From Porphyrobacter sp. IPPAS B-1204 (GTDB taxonomy: Bacteria; Pseudomonadota; Alphaproteobacteria; Sphingomonadales; Sphingomonadaceae), in NCBI GenBank assembly GCA_003724185.1, contig RHGM01000001.1, positions 558,001 through 622,000 of the forward strand: a stretch of 64,000 bases of DNA. The letters run 5' to 3'. Both the position numbers and the translations under genes were made by a program. Every line of letters begins with the position of its first letter. Position 1 is the first letter of the stretch. Below are positions 16,664 through 25,902 of this stretch, one piece after another. Under the pieces are notes generated by a model, which saw nothing but the letters and a program-made list of their open reading frames with translations, searched no databases and had not been told where the DNA came from.

Positions 16664-19018
16664 GTGATCGCCTCCACGCCTGACCTCAGCACCGCCGCAA
16701 GCGCCCGCGCCGAACAGGTGGTGCTGCTCACCCAGATCGAGCAGCGCCTGCGCTGGCTGTCATCGTGGACGGTGCACAACGCCAACAACCTGCGCGACAA
16801 GCGCGATGGGCTGAAGGTCGGCGGGCATCAGGCATCCTGCGCCTCGATCACGGCGGTGATGACCGCGCTCTATTTCCACGCGCTGCGCCCGCAGGACAAG
16901 GTGGCGGTCAAGCCGCACGCGGGGCCGGTGCTGCACGCGATCCATTACCTGCTGGACGAACAGACGCGCGACAAGCTGGAGCGGTTCCGGGGTCTGGGCG
17001 GCGTGCAGTCCTATCCCAGCCGCACCAAGGATACGATCCCGGTGGATTTCTCGACCGGATCGGTCGGCCTCGGCGTGGCGGTGACGGCGTTCAGCAGCCT
17101 TGTGCAGGATTACCTGATCGCTCACGGCAAGCTGGCTGAGGCCGATGCAGGCCGGATGATCGCGCTGATGGGCGATGCCGAACTGGATGAAGGCAATATC
17201 TACGAATGCCTGATCGAGGGCTATAAGCACGATCTGCGCAATTGCTGGTGGATCGTCGATTACAATCGCCAGAGCCTCGATGCGACCACAGCCGACCGGA
17301 TGTTCCGCCGGTTTGACGACATCTTCGAAACCTGCGGGTGGCGGGTGGTTACGCTGAAGCACGGGCGTTTGCAGCGCGAGGCGTTCAAGCAGCCCGGCGG
17401 GCAGGCGCTGGAAGACTGGATCGAGAACTGCCCCAACGCCGACTTCGCGGTGCTGACCTATCTCGGCGGCGCGGCGTGGCGGGAGCGGTTGATGCGCGAT
17501 CTGGGCGATGCCAAAGGCGTTGCCGATCTGCTCGGCCAGCATGACGATGCGCAGCTCGCCCGGCTGATGACCAACCTTGGCGGGCACTGCATCGAAACCC
17601 TGATCGACGCCTTCGACGCCGTGACCGACGACCGCCCCACCCTGTTCATCGCCTACACCGTCAAGGGTTACGGCCTGCCGCTGGCGGGGCACAAGGACAA
17701 CCATTCGGGGATGATGAACGCCGCCCAGATCGAAGGACTGCGCGCCGAGCTTGGCATCGCGCCGGGGGAGGAATGGGACAAGTGGGCGGGCCTAGGCGAC
17801 AATCTCGCTGCGCAGCTGGAGGCACTGGTCAAGGACAGCCCGATCGCCCGCAAGGCGGCGGAACACTGCGCCCCCGCCATCCCCGTGCCCGCCCGCCTGC
17901 CGGTGCCCGAAGGTGCCGTGCAATCGACGCAAGGCGCGTTCGGGCGGGTGCTGTTCGATCTCGCCAAGTCCGATGAACCCTTGGCCGACCGCCTCGTAAC
18001 CACCGCGCCCGATGTCACCCAGACCACCAATCTCGGTGCCTTCGTCAATCAGCGTGGGCTGTTCCGGCGGCAGGAACTGGCCGACGTGTTCCAGAAAGCG
18101 CGCATTCCCTCCGCCCAGAAATGGACAGCGACCACTGCAGGCCAGCACATCGAGCTGGGCATTGCCGAAAACAACTTCTTCCTGCTGATGACCTCGCTGG
18201 GTCTTGCCGCGCCGCATTTCGGCACGCGGCTGCTGCCGGTGGGCACGGTCTATGATCCCTTCATCGCACGCGGTCTCGATGCGCTGAATTACGGCTGCTA
18301 TCAGGACGCCCGCTTCCTGCTGGTGGGCACGCCTTCGGGCATCACGCTGGCGGGCGAAGGCGGCGCGCACCAGTCGATCAACACGCCCTTGATCGGGATG
18401 GGCCAGCCGGGACTGGAGAGTTTCGAGCCTGCTTTTGCCGACGAGGTTGCGCTGCTGATGGCTTGGGCTTTCCAGCATATGCAGGCGGATGATGGCAGCT
18501 CGGTTTACCTGCGCCTCACCACCCGCCAGATCGAACAGCAGCCCCGCACTGACAGCGCGTGGGAACAGGCCGCGCTCGCCGGAGCCTACTGGCTGCGAGA
18601 GCCTGCGCCCGGCGCCAAGGCGGCCATCGCCTATTGCGGCGCGGTCGCTCCAGAGGCGATTGCCGCGTGGGAGGCATTGCAGGACGATCTTCCCGGCCTC
18701 GGCCTCCTCGCAGTGACCTCGCCCGACCGCTTGCACCGCGATTGGTCCGCGGCCCGCGCCGCGCGTTGGCAGGGAGGCGTGCGTACCCCCTGCCATATCG
18801 AGAGCCTGCTCGGCCAGCTTGCCCCCGACGCCGGCCTTGTCACCGTGCTCGACGGGTCGCCGGCCGCGCTGTCATGGCTCGGAGGGGTGCGGGGGCAGCG
18901 GGTCAGCCCGCTCGGCACCGACCGCTTCGGCCAGACCGGCGATCTGATCGACCTTTACGCCGCCTACCGGCTCGATAGCGACGCCATCATCGACGCGATG
19001 GCCGAACTGTTCCTGTAA
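16664..19018 (+). CDS. Transketolase-fold E1 protein related to homodimeric pyruvate dehydrogenase (AceE-like)
   Basis: 784 residues, starting at a GTG. The N-terminal G-G-H-Q-A-S-C-A-S and F-S-T-G-S-V-G-L-G segments, the thiamine-diphosphate motif beginning G-D-A-E-L-D-E-G, K-G-Y-G-L-P-L-A-G-H and later G-I-A-E-N-N-F-F match the AceE-type homodimeric E1 family rather than the transketolase of the pentose-phosphate pathway. It is about 100 residues shorter than enterobacterial AceE (about 887), and there is no E2 or E3 gene nearby, so it may not act in a standard pyruvate dehydrogenase complex. It is likely a thiamine-dependent 2-oxo-acid decarboxylase/dehydrogenase; the natural substrate is uncertain. 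Confidence 0.8.
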   Translation: MIASTPDLSTAASARAEQVVLLTQIEQRLRWLSSWTVHNANNLRDKRDGLKVGGHQASCASITAVMTALYFHALRPQDKVAVKPHAGPVLHAIHYLLDEQTRDKLERFRGLGGVQSYPSRTKDTIPVDFSTGSVGLGVAVTAFSSLVQDYLIAHGKLAEADAGRMIALMGDAELDEGNIYECLIEGYKHDLRNCWWIVDYNRQSLDATTADRMFRRFDDIFETCGWRVVTLKHGRLQREAFKQPGGQALEDWIENCPNADFAVLTYLGGAAWRERLMRDLGDAKGVADLLGQHDDAQLARLMTNLGGHCIETLIDAFDAVTDDRPTLFIAYTVKGYGLPLAGHKDNHSGMMNAAQIEGLRAELGIAPGEEWDKWAGLGDNLAAQLEALVKDSPIARKAAEHCAPAIPVPARLPVPEGAVQSTQGAFGRVLFDLAKSDEPLADRLVTTAPDVTQTTNLGAFVNQRGLFRRQELADVFQKARIPSAQKWTATTAGQHIELGIAENNFFLLMTSLGLAAPHFGTRLLPVGTVYDPFIARGLDALNYGCYQDARFLLVGTPSGITLAGEGGAHQSINTPLIGMGQPGLESFEPAFADEVALLMAWAFQHMQADDGSSVYLRLTTRQIEQQPRTDSAWEQAALAGAYWLREPAPGAKAAIAYCGAVAPEAIAAWEALQDDLPGLGLLAVTSPDRLHRDWSAARAARWQGGVRTPCHIESLLGQLAPDAGLVTVLDGSPAALSWLGGVRGQRVSPLGTDRFGQTGDLIDLYAAYRLDSDAIIDAMAELFL

Positions 19019-19073
19019 ACGGACGCAGGCCCGACGCTCGCACCCCTTGCGGCCTTGTGGCATGGAGGCGCAC

Positions 19074-20405
19074 GTGACCCAGCGCCGTGCCTTCCACCTG
19101 ATTCTCGCCAACAATCTGCTGCAGAACCTCGTCAACTTCACGGTCTGGTTCGCGCTGGTGTTCTGGGCGTTTCTCGAGACCCGGTCGGTGTTCGTGACCG
19201 GGATGATCGGCGGCATCTATCTGGTGCTGGGCGCGGGCCTTGCGCCTTGGTTCGGCAGCCTTGTCGATCATCATGCCAAACGCGCCGTGATGCTGTGGTC
19301 GAGCGCGGCCTCCTTCGGGCTTTACGCCATCGCATTGGCGGTGGTCCTGATGGCCCCGCCCGCTGCGCTGACCGTCGTCGCGGGGGCGGGCCTGTGGGTC
19401 TTCACCGGCATCGCCATGCTGGGCGTGATCGCAGGCAACCTCAGGATGATCGCCCTGCCCACGCTGGTGACGGCGCTGATCCCGCCCGATGAACGCGACA
19501 AGGCGAACGGTCTGGTCGGAATGGTGTCGGGTCTCGGGTTCCTGATCACCTCTGCGATCAGCGGCTTTCTGGTGGCGTGGGACGGGATGCGCGGCACGCT
19601 GGTGCTGGCGCTGGTGGCAACCATCCTTGCTTTCGGCCACATGCTGACGATCCGGCTGGACGAGCCACGCGCCGAACCGGCTGAAGGGGACGCCCCCCGC
19701 CGCATCGACCTGTCCGGCACGCTCGCCACCATCAGCGCGGTGCCGGGCCTTGGCGCGCTGATCCTGTTTGCCTGCTTCAACAACCTGTTGGGCGGCGTCT
19801 TCATGGCACTGATGGACGCCTATGGCCTGTCGCTGATGAGCGTCGAGGCGTGGGGGCTACTATGGGCGGGCGCTTCATCGGCCTTCATCGTCAGCGGCGC
19901 CATCATCGCCCGCCGCGGGCTTGGCCCCAACCCCTTGCGCACGCTGATGCTGGTCAATCTGGCGGTGTGGCTGGTGGCGGCGCTGTTTTCGGTCCAATCC
20001 TCGATCCTCCTTCTGGGACTCGGCTGCGTGCTCTGGCTGTTCCTCAGCCCCTTTGCCGAGGCCGCCGAACAGACTGCCTTGCAGCAGGTCGTCCCGTATG
20101 AACGGCAGGGCCGCGTGTTTGGCTTTGCCCAAGCGGTCGAAAACTCCGCCGCGCCGCTGATGTCTGTGCTGACCGGGCCGGTGACACAGTTCTGGGCGAT
20201 CCCGCTGATGACCGACGGCGTCGGTGCGCAGGCCGTGGGCGCCTGGTACGGCACCGGGCCGGAACGCGGGATGGCGCTGGTGTTCACCCTCGCTGGTCTG
20301 GCCGGCATGGCCCTGACGCTGGCGGCGATGGCCTCGCCCTATTACCGCGCATTGTCAGCCGCGGTGCGCGAGGCGGGTTCACAAGGGGTGGGGGCCCCGC
20401 GATAG
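19074..20405 (+). CDS. MFS transporter
   Basis: 443 residues with about twelve hydrophobic segments in two halves, typical of the major facilitator superfamily. The A-N-N-L-L-Q-N-L-V-N-F start and the long central loop with R-L-D-E-P-R are similar to the MFS_3/EntS-like exporter branch. I place the start at GTG 19074 because a GGAGG ribosome site lies five bases upstream; the in-frame ATG at 19062 would put that site inside the gene. It follows the E1-like gene after 55 bases. Substrate cannot be predicted. Confidence 0.85.
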   Translation: MTQRRAFHLILANNLLQNLVNFTVWFALVFWAFLETRSVFVTGMIGGIYLVLGAGLAPWFGSLVDHHAKRAVMLWSSAASFGLYAIALAVVLMAPPAALTVVAGAGLWVFTGIAMLGVIAGNLRMIALPTLVTALIPPDERDKANGLVGMVSGLGFLITSAISGFLVAWDGMRGTLVLALVATILAFGHMLTIRLDEPRAEPAEGDAPRRIDLSGTLATISAVPGLGALILFACFNNLLGGVFMALMDAYGLSLMSVEAWGLLWAGASSAFIVSGAIIARRGLGPNPLRTLMLVNLAVWLVAALFSVQSSILLLGLGCVLWLFLSPFAEAAEQTALQQVVPYERQGRVFGFAQAVENSAAPLMSVLTGPVTQFWAIPLMTDGVGAQAVGAWYGTGPERGMALVFTLAGLAGMALTLAAMASPYYRALSAAVREAGSQGVGAPR

Positions 20406-20477
20406 GTTGCATTTGACAATCAATCCCCGCGCCCGCAACTTGCTGCGCTAGAGAGGCTCTCGAAGGGGATCATTGTC

Positions 20478-20927
20478 ATGCAAGCGCAAATTCTCGCGCC
20501 CGCCGCCGTGCTGGTGGTGTGGTCGATCATCATGCTGTTCTGGATGGCCGGGGTACGGCTGCCGGCGCTGAAGAAAGCCGGGATCGACCTCGGCGCGCGT
20601 CCGGGAGGGCGCGGTCAGGATCTTGAGGGGCAGGTCGAGCCCCGGATCAACTGGCCTGCCCACAATTACAGCCACCTGATGGAACAGCCGACGGTGTTCT
20701 ATCCCACGGTGGTCATACTGGCGATGATGGGGCCGGGTGCCTTCGATATCGCGCTCGCATGGGGCTATGTTGCGCTGCGGATCGTGCACTCGATCTGGCA
20801 GGCCACCGTCAACACCGTGCCGGTGCGCTTCCTGCTGTTCATCATTTCGACGACAGCGCTGCTGGTTCTCGCCATCCGCGCGGTGATGGCGACACTGCTC
20901 GCCGACCCGTCCGCACTGCCTGCTTGA
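20478..20927 (+). CDS. MAPEG family membrane protein (first of tandem pair)
   Basis: 149 residues, four hydrophobic segments. The central pattern N-Y-S-H-L-M-E-Q-P-T-V-F-Y followed by L-A-W-G-Y-V-A-L-R-I-V-H-S is the signature of MAPEG (eicosanoid/glutathione metabolism-like) proteins, which in bacteria are small membrane proteins of largely unknown substrate; some have glutathione transferase activity. An AAGGGG ribosome site precedes it. The stop is 12 bases before a paralog of the same architecture, so the two are probably one operon and may form mixed trimers. Confidence 0.85.
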   Translation: MQAQILAPAAVLVVWSIIMLFWMAGVRLPALKKAGIDLGARPGGRGQDLEGQVEPRINWPAHNYSHLMEQPTVFYPTVVILAMMGPGAFDIALAWGYVALRIVHSIWQATVNTVPVRFLLFIISTTALLVLAIRAVMATLLADPSALPA

Positions 20928-20939
20928 GGAGACACGATA

Positions 20940-21368
20940 ATGATCGGCATGGATATTCTTCAGCCCGTGGTGGCTTTGCTGGCTTGGACAATGGTGATGT
21001 GGGTGTGGATGTACGCCACCCGCATCCCGGCGATGAACCATGCGGGGATTGACGCCAAGAACCTCGTCGGCAGCGACGGGGCAAGCCTGCGGGCCAAGCT
21101 GCCCGACAGCGTCAGCTGGAAAGCGGACAATTACAACCACCTCCACGAAGCGCCGACGCTGTTCTACGCGGTGGCGATCGTGCTGGCGATCATCGGCGAG
21201 GGCGACGGGTTCAACACCCAGCTGGCCTGGGCCTATGTCGGCCTGCGCATCGCCCACAGTATCGTGCAGGCGACTGTCAACCGCGTGATCGTGCGCTTTG
21301 CGCTGTTCGCGCTTTCATCCTTGGCGCTGATGGCGCTGATCCTGCACGCCGCGCTGGTGGTGTTCTGA
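20940..21368 (+). CDS. MAPEG family membrane protein (second of tandem pair)
   Basis: 142 residues, four hydrophobic segments and the family pattern N-Y-N-H-L-H-E-A-P-T-L-F-Y plus L-A-W-A-Y-V-G-L-R-I-A-H-S. It is clearly a paralog of the preceding gene but diverged outside the conserved helix pairs. The GAGGAG ribosome site overlaps the end of the upstream gene. It converges on trxB, with a 9-base-pair hairpin between the two stops. Confidence 0.85.
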   Translation: MIGMDILQPVVALLAWTMVMWVWMYATRIPAMNHAGIDAKNLVGSDGASLRAKLPDSVSWKADNYNHLHEAPTLFYAVAIVLAIIGEGDGFNTQLAWAYVGLRIAHSIVQATVNRVIVRFALFALSSLALMALILHAALVVF

Positions 21369-21376
21369 AACCGGCG

Positions 21377-21399
21377 GCGGCGGAGTTTTACTCCGCCGC
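21377..21399. terminator. Hairpin between convergent MAPEG and trxB genes
   Basis: Nine perfect base pairs (21377-21385 with 21391-21399) around a five-base TTTTA loop, lying over the last codons of trxB and just beyond the MAPEG stop. No T-tract follows on either strand, so termination strength is uncertain. Confidence 0.4.
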
Positions 21400-22359
21400 T
21401 TCCGCCTCCTGCACCGCGTGGGCACGGGTGGCGAGGTAACGCTCTCCGTCGAGCGCCGCCATGCAGCCCATGCCTGCGGCGGTCACGGCCTGACGATAGA
21501 CGTGATCGGTCACGTCGCCCGCGGCGAACACGCCGGGGATCGCGGTCTTGGGCGTGCCGGGTTCGGTCAACAGATAGCCGCTTTCGTCCATCGGCAGCTT
21601 GCCCCTGAACAATTCGGTCGCAGGCGCGTGGCCGATGGCGACGAAGGCACCGTCGGTTTCCAGCGTGCTTGCCTCACCCGTCACCGTGTCGGTCAGCGCG
21701 AGGTGGTGGAGCATCCCGTTTGCACCCGCTTCGAAGCGGTCCACCGCCTTGTTCCACAGCACGGTGATCTTGGGATTGGCGAAGAGCCGCTCCTGCAGGA
21801 TCTTCTCGGCGCGAAGGCTGTCACGGCGGTGGATCAGGGTGACGTTGTCGGAATGGTTGGTGAGGTAGAGTGCCTCTTCCACAGCGGTGTTACCCCCGCC
21901 GATCACCGCAACCTTCTTGCCGCGATAGAAGAACCCGTCGCACGTTGCGCAGGCCGAAACGCCCTTGCCGCCGAGCTCCATCTCGCCCGGAGCGCCGAGC
22001 CACTTGGCCTGCGCGCCGGTGCAGATGACGAGGCAATCGGCGATGTATTCATCCCCGCTGTCGCCGATGGCGCGGAACGGGGAGCCGTTCTCCAGATCGA
22101 CCGAAACGATCGTGTCCCAGATCATCCGGGTGCCGACATGTTCGGCCTGGGCGCGCATTTCCTCCATCAGCCACGGGCCCTGCACCACGTCGCGGAAGCC
22201 GGGATAATTCTCGACATCGGTGGTGATGGTGAGCTGCCCGCCGGGCTGAAGCCCCTGCACGACAATGGGCTCCAGCATGGCGCGCGCCGCATAGATCGCG
22301 GCGGAATAGCCTGCCGGGCCGGAGCCGATGATGAGCATCTTGGTGGTGTGGGTCGCCAT
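21388..22359 (-). CDS. trxB: Thioredoxin reductase (thioredoxin-disulfide reductase)
   Basis: 323 residues, standard length. FAD site G-S-G-P-A-G-Y-S-A near the start, redox-active C-A-T-C-D-G-F, NADPH-binding G-G-G-N-T-A-V-E-E-A and the C-terminal G-V-F-A-A-G-D-V motif are all present. It reduces thioredoxin in the cytoplasm with NADPH. It starts 54 bases after the tyrosine phosphatase gene on the same strand, which may share its transcript. Confidence 0.97.
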   Translation of the reverse strand: MATHTTKMLIIGSGPAGYSAAIYAARAMLEPIVVQGLQPGGQLTITTDVENYPGFRDVVQGPWLMEEMRAQAEHVGTRMIWDTIVSVDLENGSPFRAIGDSGDEYIADCLVICTGAQAKWLGAPGEMELGGKGVSACATCDGFFYRGKKVAVIGGGNTAVEEALYLTNHSDNVTLIHRRDSLRAEKILQERLFANPKITVLWNKAVDRFEAGANGMLHHLALTDTVTGEASTLETDGAFVAIGHAPATELFRGKLPMDESGYLLTEPGTPKTAIPGVFAAGDVTDHVYRQAVTAAGMGCMAALDGERYLATRAHAVQEAEAAE

Positions 22360-22413
22360 GGGAGTGCCTCGGTCAATTTCAGGTTTGCGGTATGGGGCGC
22401 TGGAGCGGAATTG

Positions 22414-23229
22414 TCACGCCACCAGCTTGGCTCTGAGACGCTCTTTTCTTGCGCCATCCACACCTAAGGTTGTTGCAAGATAGGTGTCGAGCGATCCGTG
22501 ATCCTCTGTCACCTTTGCAATGTAAGTATCTATATATTCAGGACGAACACCCATCAGATTGTGCAAAGCCTCAGGGCCGATTTCGCCGTAATGGGCCTGC
22601 ATCCGGGGGAGCGACTGGCGTTCGAGGATATCGCGGGTCGGCGCATCATTCGTCAGCAGGAATTCGGCAACAATATCATCATGATGCACGCCAAGCACGT
22701 GGAGCAGCAGGCTCGCCGCGATGCCGGTGCGGTCTTTTCCGGCGAAGCAATGCACCAGAGATCCACCATCATTTTCATCCAACGCGTTGAAATAGCGAGT
22801 AAACATTGAAATCATCGCAGGGTTGACCGGCATCCGCGTGTAGACCGCCAGCATCCGTTCACGTGCCTTTTCGGGCGTCATCACCACCTGCCCGCCCCCA
22901 CCCTCATGCGGCGGGGAGTTGCTGGTTTCTCCATCATGGGCAATGACTTGTGCAGCAAAGTTCGCATGGCGTCTGCACGGGAAACCCTCCCGCTCGCTCA
23001 CCCCGCGCAGGTCGATCACCGTGCGGATGTCCAGCGCATGGACCAGTGCCAGATCATCGTCCGATGCTTCCATGTGCTGGCCTGATCGAAACAGCACGCC
23101 AGTCCGCACCCGCCCTTCACCCGGCACTGCATAGCCGCCATAATCCCTAAGATTATGAATGCCTTGGGTCACATAAAACGGGCCAATGCGGGCCGTGTTG
23201 GAGGCGGGTTCAAGAGAATCGCTGGTCAT
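22414..23229 (-). CDS. Tyrosine-protein phosphatase (Y_phosphatase3 / PtpB-like)
   Basis: 271 residues. The phosphatase loop V-H-C-F-A-G-K-D-R-T-G matches the C-x5-R signature with the lysine/aspartate variant typical of the bacterial PtpB-like family that can act on both phosphotyrosine and phosphoinositides. An N-terminal N-L-R-D-Y-G-G-Y segment is a further hallmark of this family. No signal peptide, so cytoplasmic. The coding region is lower in GC near its 3' end than its neighbours. Substrate unknown; adjacency to trxB offers no clear clue. Confidence 0.85.
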   Translation of the reverse strand: MTSDSLEPASNTARIGPFYVTQGIHNLRDYGGYAVPGEGRVRTGVLFRSGQHMEASDDDLALVHALDIRTVIDLRGVSEREGFPCRRHANFAAQVIAHDGETSNSPPHEGGGGQVVMTPEKARERMLAVYTRMPVNPAMISMFTRYFNALDENDGGSLVHCFAGKDRTGIAASLLLHVLGVHHDDIVAEFLLTNDAPTRDILERQSLPRMQAHYGEIGPEALHNLMGVRPEYIDTYIAKVTEDHGSLDTYLATTLGVDGARKERLRAKLVA

Positions 23230-23392
23230 GGCGACAAACCCTTACAGCCCATCAGGCCGGGGGCAAGGCGGGGCCAGGCCGGGGCAAGCCGAGCCTAAGG
23301 GGCATTGCGAGGGGGGCGGCCAAGCCAAGCGGAACGCCTTTACGGTTAATCCGGCATTTCCCAACACCACCCCCAGCCACAAGGCCCGTGCG

Positions 23393-23854
23393 ATGGCCCG
23401 AATCCTGATTGCCGATGATGACGAGCTGATCGCCGAACTGGCGAGCGAAGTGCTGATCGATGCCGGGCACGCCTGTGGCTGGGTGACCAGCGCATCGGCG
23501 GCGTGGCAATGCATCCAGCGCAAACGGCCCGACATTCTGCTGCTCGACCAATCGATGCCGGGCGAATCCGGCCTGTCCCTGCTGCGCCGCCTGCGCCTGT
23601 CGGCCCAGTTCTACGATTTGCCCGTGATCATGTTCACCGCGATGAGCGGCGAGCAGGATGCCTGTCAGGCGATCTATGCCGGGGCGCAGGATTTTCTGAC
23701 CAAGCCGTTCTACCCCGAAAATCTCGTTGCCCGCGTGGGAAGGCTGCTGAAACTGCGGGGCGACCGTCCGCGCCATGTCGATCTGAAGAGCGCAGTGCTC
23801 GGCCATCCGCTCCGCGCCGAGGTGCCGGCGGGCGGCGCGCGGCGGATCATCTAG
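23393..23854 (+). CDS. Single-domain response regulator (CheY-like receiver)
   Basis: 153 residues consisting of one receiver domain: acidic pair A-D-D-D near the start, phospho-acceptor in [10 protein letters not shown] in F-T-A-M and lysine in T-K-P-F-Y. There is a C-terminal tail of about 30 residues but no output domain. I take ATG 23393 because the receiver fold begins directly after it; the upstream in-frame sequence is not family-like. No kinase gene is adjacent. The stop overlaps the convergent acyl-CoA dehydrogenase stop by four bases. Confidence 0.85.
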   Translation: MARILIADDDELIAELASEVLIDAGHACGWVTSASAAWQCIQRKRPDILLLDQSMPGESGLSLLRRLRLSAQFYDLPVIMFTAMSGEQDACQAIYAGAQDFLTKPFYPENLVARVGRLLKLRGDRPRHVDLKSAVLGHPLRAEVPAGGARRII

Positions 23855-25509
23855 GCCGCAGCTGCCCGCGCCTGCCCGGTCAGCAATCCGCGCCCGATCA
23901 CCTGAGCCTGAATCTCAGCTGCGCCTTCGAAGATGTTGAGAATCCTCGCATCACACAGCACCCGGCTGATCGGATATTCAAGCGCATAGCCATTGCCGCC
24001 GTGGATCTGCACCGCGTTATCGGCCGCAGCCCACGCCGCCCGTGCGCCCAGCAGCTTGGCCATCCCGGCCTCGATATCGCAGCGCGCCCCTGAATCCTTG
24101 GCCCGGGCGGCGGCATAGGTCAGTTCGCGCGCCATGACGATATCCGCCGCCATCAGCGCCAGCTTGTCGGCAACCCGCGGGAATTGCGTGAGCGCCTGCC
24201 CGAACTGCTTTCTGCCTAGCGCGTAATCCATCGCCAGATCAAAGGCGTTCCACGCCACGCCCACCGCACGTGCGGCGGTCTGGATGCGGGCGCCTTCGAA
24301 GGTGCGCATCAGCTGCTTGAACCCCTGCCCCTCGGCCCCGCCCAGCAAGCCTTCGCCCGCAACCGCAAACCCGTCCAGCCCCAGCGCATATTCCTTCATG
24401 CCGCGATAGCCGAGCACTTCGATCTCGCTCCCGTCGATCCCGGCGTCGGGGAAGGGCGCGCGGTCCGTGCCACGCGTTTTTGGCGCCAGCAGCATCGACA
24501 GGCCGGCATAGCCCGGCGCCCCCGGATCGGTGCGCACCAGCATGGTCATCAGATCGGCGCGGGCGGCGTGGGTGATCCAGGTCTTGGCCCCCGTCACCTG
24601 CCAGCTCCCATCGCTCTGCCGGTCAGCGCGGGTCCGCACCGAGGCAAGGTCGCTGCCGGTATCGGGCTCGGTGAAGACGGCGGTCGGCAGGCACGATCCG
24701 TCGGCGATGCGGGGAAGCCAGCGCGCTTTTTGCTGAGGCGTCCCGTTCTCCGCAATCAGCTCGCCCGCAATCTCGGACCGGGTGCCAAGGCTACCGGCAC
24801 AGATCCACCCACGCGACAATTCTTCCGAAACCACCGCCATCGCAAGCTTGCCCAGCCCCAGCCCGCCGTGTTCTTCGGGAATGCAGACCCCGAACACCCC
24901 GAGCTGCGCCATTTCGGCAATCACCACATCGGGGATCAGCGCATCGGCCAGATGCCATGCATGGGCATGGGGCGTGATCGCGGTGGCGGTGAAGGCGCGC
25001 ATCTGGTCGCGGAACAGATCGAGCGTATCCTCACCCAGCGCCTCGTCCGGGCGCACACCACCGGCCAGCAGCGCGGCGAAGGCGGCGCGGGTGTCGGGGG
25101 TGTTGCCCTCAGCCAGCAGCCGGGCAACCGCCGGATGGGCGGCAAAGGCGCGGGCCTCCCTCTCCAGCCCGAAGGCCGCAGGGCGCACCACTTCATGCGC
25201 GCTCATCGGCAGGCCGTGGGCAATCTGGGCGAGGTATTCTCCGAAACCGATTCTGAGCGTCAATTCCTCCGCATCGCCGGACCGTCCGGCCGCCGCAGCC
25301 CGCACGGCCCAATCCAGCGTGGCTTCCAGCGCAGCGATGCTGGCTGCGATCCACGCAAAGCCGTGCACCCGGTGCTGTTCACACGTCAGCAGCGCTGGAT
25401 CAGGATGCCCGGCGGGCGCAACCTTTGCAGCCACCGCCGCGCGCACGTGTTCGGAATATTCGCGCGCCGCCACCAAAGATGCGCGCGCTGCTGCTATCCA
25501 TTCGCTCAT
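23851..25509 (-). CDS. mcd: Acyl-CoA dehydrogenase, probable methylsuccinyl-CoA dehydrogenase
   Basis: 552 residues: an extra N-terminal alpha-helical domain (about 1-150) precedes the standard acyl-CoA dehydrogenase domains. FAD and active-site motifs include [28 protein letters not shown] and Q-I-H-G-G-N-G-Y. Length, the N-terminal extension and the [12 protein letters not shown] segment fit methylsuccinyl-CoA dehydrogenase of the ethylmalonyl-CoA pathway, which oxidises (2S)-methylsuccinyl-CoA to mesaconyl-CoA during acetate or C2 assimilation. No other pathway gene (ccr, ecm, mch) is nearby, so I hold the specific name at moderate confidence; the family is certain. Confidence 0.8.
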   Translation of the reverse strand: MSEWIAAARASLVAAREYSEHVRAAVAAKVAPAGHPDPALLTCEQHRVHGFAWIAASIAALEATLDWAVRAAAAGRSGDAEELTLRIGFGEYLAQIAHGLPMSAHEVVRPAAFGLEREARAFAAHPAVARLLAEGNTPDTRAAFAALLAGGVRPDEALGEDTLDLFRDQMRAFTATAITPHAHAWHLADALIPDVVIAEMAQLGVFGVCIPEEHGGLGLGKLAMAVVSEELSRGWICAGSLGTRSEIAGELIAENGTPQQKARWLPRIADGSCLPTAVFTEPDTGSDLASVRTRADRQSDGSWQVTGAKTWITHAARADLMTMLVRTDPGAPGYAGLSMLLAPKTRGTDRAPFPDAGIDGSEIEVLGYRGMKEYALGLDGFAVAGEGLLGGAEGQGFKQLMRTFEGARIQTAARAVGVAWNAFDLAMDYALGRKQFGQALTQFPRVADKLALMAADIVMARELTYAAARAKDSGARCDIEAGMAKLLGARAAWAAADNAVQIHGGNGYALEYPISRVLCDARILNIFEGAAEIQAQVIGRGLLTGQARAAAA

Positions 25510-25902
25510 GCCGCGTTGCTAGCAGACCCGCTGCCTACAGGCGAACCCCCAAAACCGCGCCCGAAACCAACTTATGTTGCTTATGGGTGACAGTGGCGGG
25601 AGCCGAATGCCGTTAAGGCCAGCATATACGCAGAATGACCACTTACCACCAAAACCCCCGGCCGTAATACCGGATGCGACGACACCGGGGGCGCCGGGGT
25701 GCGTCACAAAGCTATCGGGGACTGGCAGGCACAGGGCAACAACGCCCGGCCACCCGCCCTCGCGCAGGAAGGACCGTACAGAGCACGCTCGACAGGGGAC
25801 CAACCCCTGCAAGGGCCGTGCATCTGACGACGACGGCACGGCACTGCAATGCCACGCAGCATCGCAGACCATGTCCCGACCACACCTACGCGAGGACTCA
25901 TC
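25510..25902. other. 393-base gene-free stretch between divergent genes
   Basis: This lies between the Mcd-like dehydrogenase and a TonB receptor reading away from each other. I see no convincing -35/-10 pair, no riboswitch signature I know and no ORF with family features. A perfect 6-base-pair hairpin with a 5-base loop sits at 25793-25809. If the receptor promoter is near the dehydrogenase end, the message would have an unusually long leader, so regulation there is possible but not shown. Confidence 0.5.

Noticed and set aside
14728..16800. Minus-strand ORF of 690 codons across the photoreceptor and desaturase genes
   Set aside because: Spans two well-supported genes and the gap between them, rich in R, H and Q, without recognisable motifs.
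25510..25902. Cobalamin or other metabolite riboswitch in front of the TonB receptor
   Set aside because: No B12-box-like sequence or other motif I can recognise; only a short generic hairpin.
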